From: Bdellovibrionales bacterium
GTDB lineage: Bacteria; Bdellovibrionota; Bdellovibrionia; Bdellovibrionales; Bdellovibrionaceae
NCBI GenBank assembly: GCA_005793345.1
Contig: SXSU01000041.1
Location: 1 to 46,473, forward strand
Direction: 5' to 3'
DNA length: 46,473 nucleotides
Shown here: positions 45,561-46,473 of the stretch, in pieces
Numbering within the stretch: the first letter of the stretch is position 1
Layout of the letters: each line of letters begins with the position of its first letter
Notes under the pieces: model-generated
Databases searched by the model: none
What the model was told of the DNA's origin: nothing
Seen by the model: the letters and a program-made list of their open reading frames with translations, nothing else
Position numbers and translations under genes: made by a program

Positions 45561-46473
45561 GGCACCAGCGCTGAAATTAACATAACCATAGCCCAAACCA
45601 CCATATTGAGAAGCACCAAGTCCCGTATAGGTGCCTGATGGCCCAAATAAGTATTTTGTTGTCCCAGTTAGTGGACCAACTGTTCCGGTGACTGCATGGT
45701 TTGCATCTGTAATTTGCGAAATGTAACTGCTCGATCCAAAATTAGTTGTATTATTTTCTTTTACCCATTCCCAAACGTTACCTGCCATATCCCAAATAAC
45801 CTCACCATTAGACATATTGAGTGTTCTACGTTGTTCTTTACCACTCCCCCAAACTTGACCAGCGTTATTACCCGTTTGATCATAGCCATCGTTAATATTT
45901 GTAACAGATAATAAAATTGAACTATTGTCAGAATGACCTCGGTACATCATTTCTGAGCCAACGACTCCACTTGTCCAATTTGATGCTGTTAGCTCTGTAT
46001 CTTGAGCGATAGTCTGCCATTGGGCATTGGATATGAGGTCATAACCTGCGCCCATGTTTTGACAAGCTTCTATTGCACCTTGACCTGTAGCTGCACCGTT
46101 TTCTCCGCGAGAAATGTATGTCCAAGGTTGGCCATTGGGATCAGACACTGCAACATATTTTGCTCGCTCTGCTGGAGTTTCGTAGTCAGTATCATAATTA
46201 AGTGCTGCAGTGAAATTTCCATCAGCAACAATTGATCCATTATACTTGAGTTTCATTTCATACTTAGAAACACAAAATGGTAAATTGGTATAAGGCGGTT
46301 TTGCTGGAGCAGCAATGAAATTAGTAGGACATATAGGTGCAACCCAGCTCCCAGATTGTACAGCTAAACCAGAATTACCGGCATTATCCACAGCTCGAAT
46401 ATTGGCGTAGTACGATTCACCACCTATTAGAAAATCTGAACCTTCACTGTAAACTAATCCAGAGCCATCACCA
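45447..46473 (-). CDS. Partial FGE/C-type-lectin-fold protein with DGR-like variable C-terminus
   Basis: 342 visible residues; the 5' end continues past the right edge. It begins in an Ig-like repeat (GSGLVYSEGSDFLIGGESYY, IRAVDNAGNSG), followed by an FGE-fold domain (CPTNFIAAPAKPPYTNLPFC to GFRCTFQ). The body is about 90% identical to the second domain of the lipoprotein at 36450-39302, but the last 35 codons differ at about half of their positions. By analogy it should be a surface lipoprotein. The TAG stop is at 45449-45447. Confidence 0.85.
   Translation of the reverse strand, partial: GDGSGLVYSEGSDFLIGGESYYANIRAVDNAGNSGLAVQSGSWVAPICPTNFIAAPAKPPYTNLPFCVSKYEMKLKYNGSIVADGNFTAALNYDTDYETPAERAKYVAVSDPNGQPWTYISRGENGAATGQGAIEACQNMGAGYDLISNAQWQTIAQDTELTASNWTSGVVGSEMMYRGHSDNSSILLSVTNINDGYDQTGNNAGQVWGSGKEQRRTLNMSNGEVIWDMAGNVWEWVKENNTTNFGSSSYISQITDANHAVTGTVGPLTGTTKYLFGPSGTYTGLGASQYGGLGYGYVNFSAGAVFRGGYWGSHTSSGVFGASSINPTAMSYTIGFRCTFQ

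Noticed and set aside
45372-46235. Three plus-strand frames opposite the right-edge lectin-fold gene
   Set aside because: They mirror the same shadow frames found opposite the copy at 37125-39299, so they are antisense to conserved coding sequence.

Overview
The window is low-GC DNA (roughly 30% G+C by eye) densely packed with bacterial genes. It most likely comes from a member of the Bdellovibrionota (Bdellovibrio/Oligoflexia side). The basis is the short Bdellovibrio-type flagellin, many lipoproteins and secreted hydrolases, a GNAT-PilZ fusion, a fused gamma-alpha 2-oxoacid:ferredoxin oxidoreductase, and a Lys/Ala-rich histone-like protein. This placement rests on protein resemblance only. 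I see no tRNA, CRISPR array, transposase or prophage.

Layout. 1-5.4 kb: the tail of a possible HNH gene, a possible 23S rRNA scrap, a large propeller-like lipoprotein, a GT1-type glycosyltransferase and a secreted caspase-like protein. 5.5-9.4 kb: korA-korB and a HepT/MntA toxin-antitoxin pair. 9.4-15.4 kb: clpB with an MBL hydrolase, a small Cys-rich protein, a strongly structured leader, the flagellin gene and a bipolar histone-like gene. 15.4-21.7 kb: a lipoprotein, a GlcG/HbpS-like secreted protein, tmk-holB, an S41 peptidase and tatD. 21.8-28.3 kb: gap-pgk, then about 1.1 kb of decayed or small secreted-protein genes, then tpiA, a FadL-like porin and a heptosyltransferase. 28.3-36.3 kb: a cytochrome-c-like lipoprotein and an envelope group (L,D-transpeptidase, alpha/beta hydrolase, LspA-HAMP fusion, DacB, MltD). 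36.4-46.5 kb: an accessory region with two very similar C-type-lectin/FGE-fold proteins in inverted orientation, flanking an FeeM-like GNAT-PilZ protein, a metzincin, a FadH-like reductase and a small secreted protein.

The most striking signal is at the C-termini of the two FGE-fold proteins (39177-39302 plus strand; 45447-45560 minus strand). The domain bodies are about 90% alike, but the last 35 codons differ at about half of their positions. The stretch is abruptly GC-rich and sits between fixed RGG, SGVF, P and GFRC anchors. This is the architecture of a diversity-generating retroelement (DGR) variable region on a surface lipoprotein. No reverse transcriptase or template repeat lies in the window, so these would be remote targets.

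A second pattern is a dispersed family of about 100-140 bp palindromic repeats: five clear copies and one relic, all intergenic, made of two or three successive hairpins and falling into two subfamilies.
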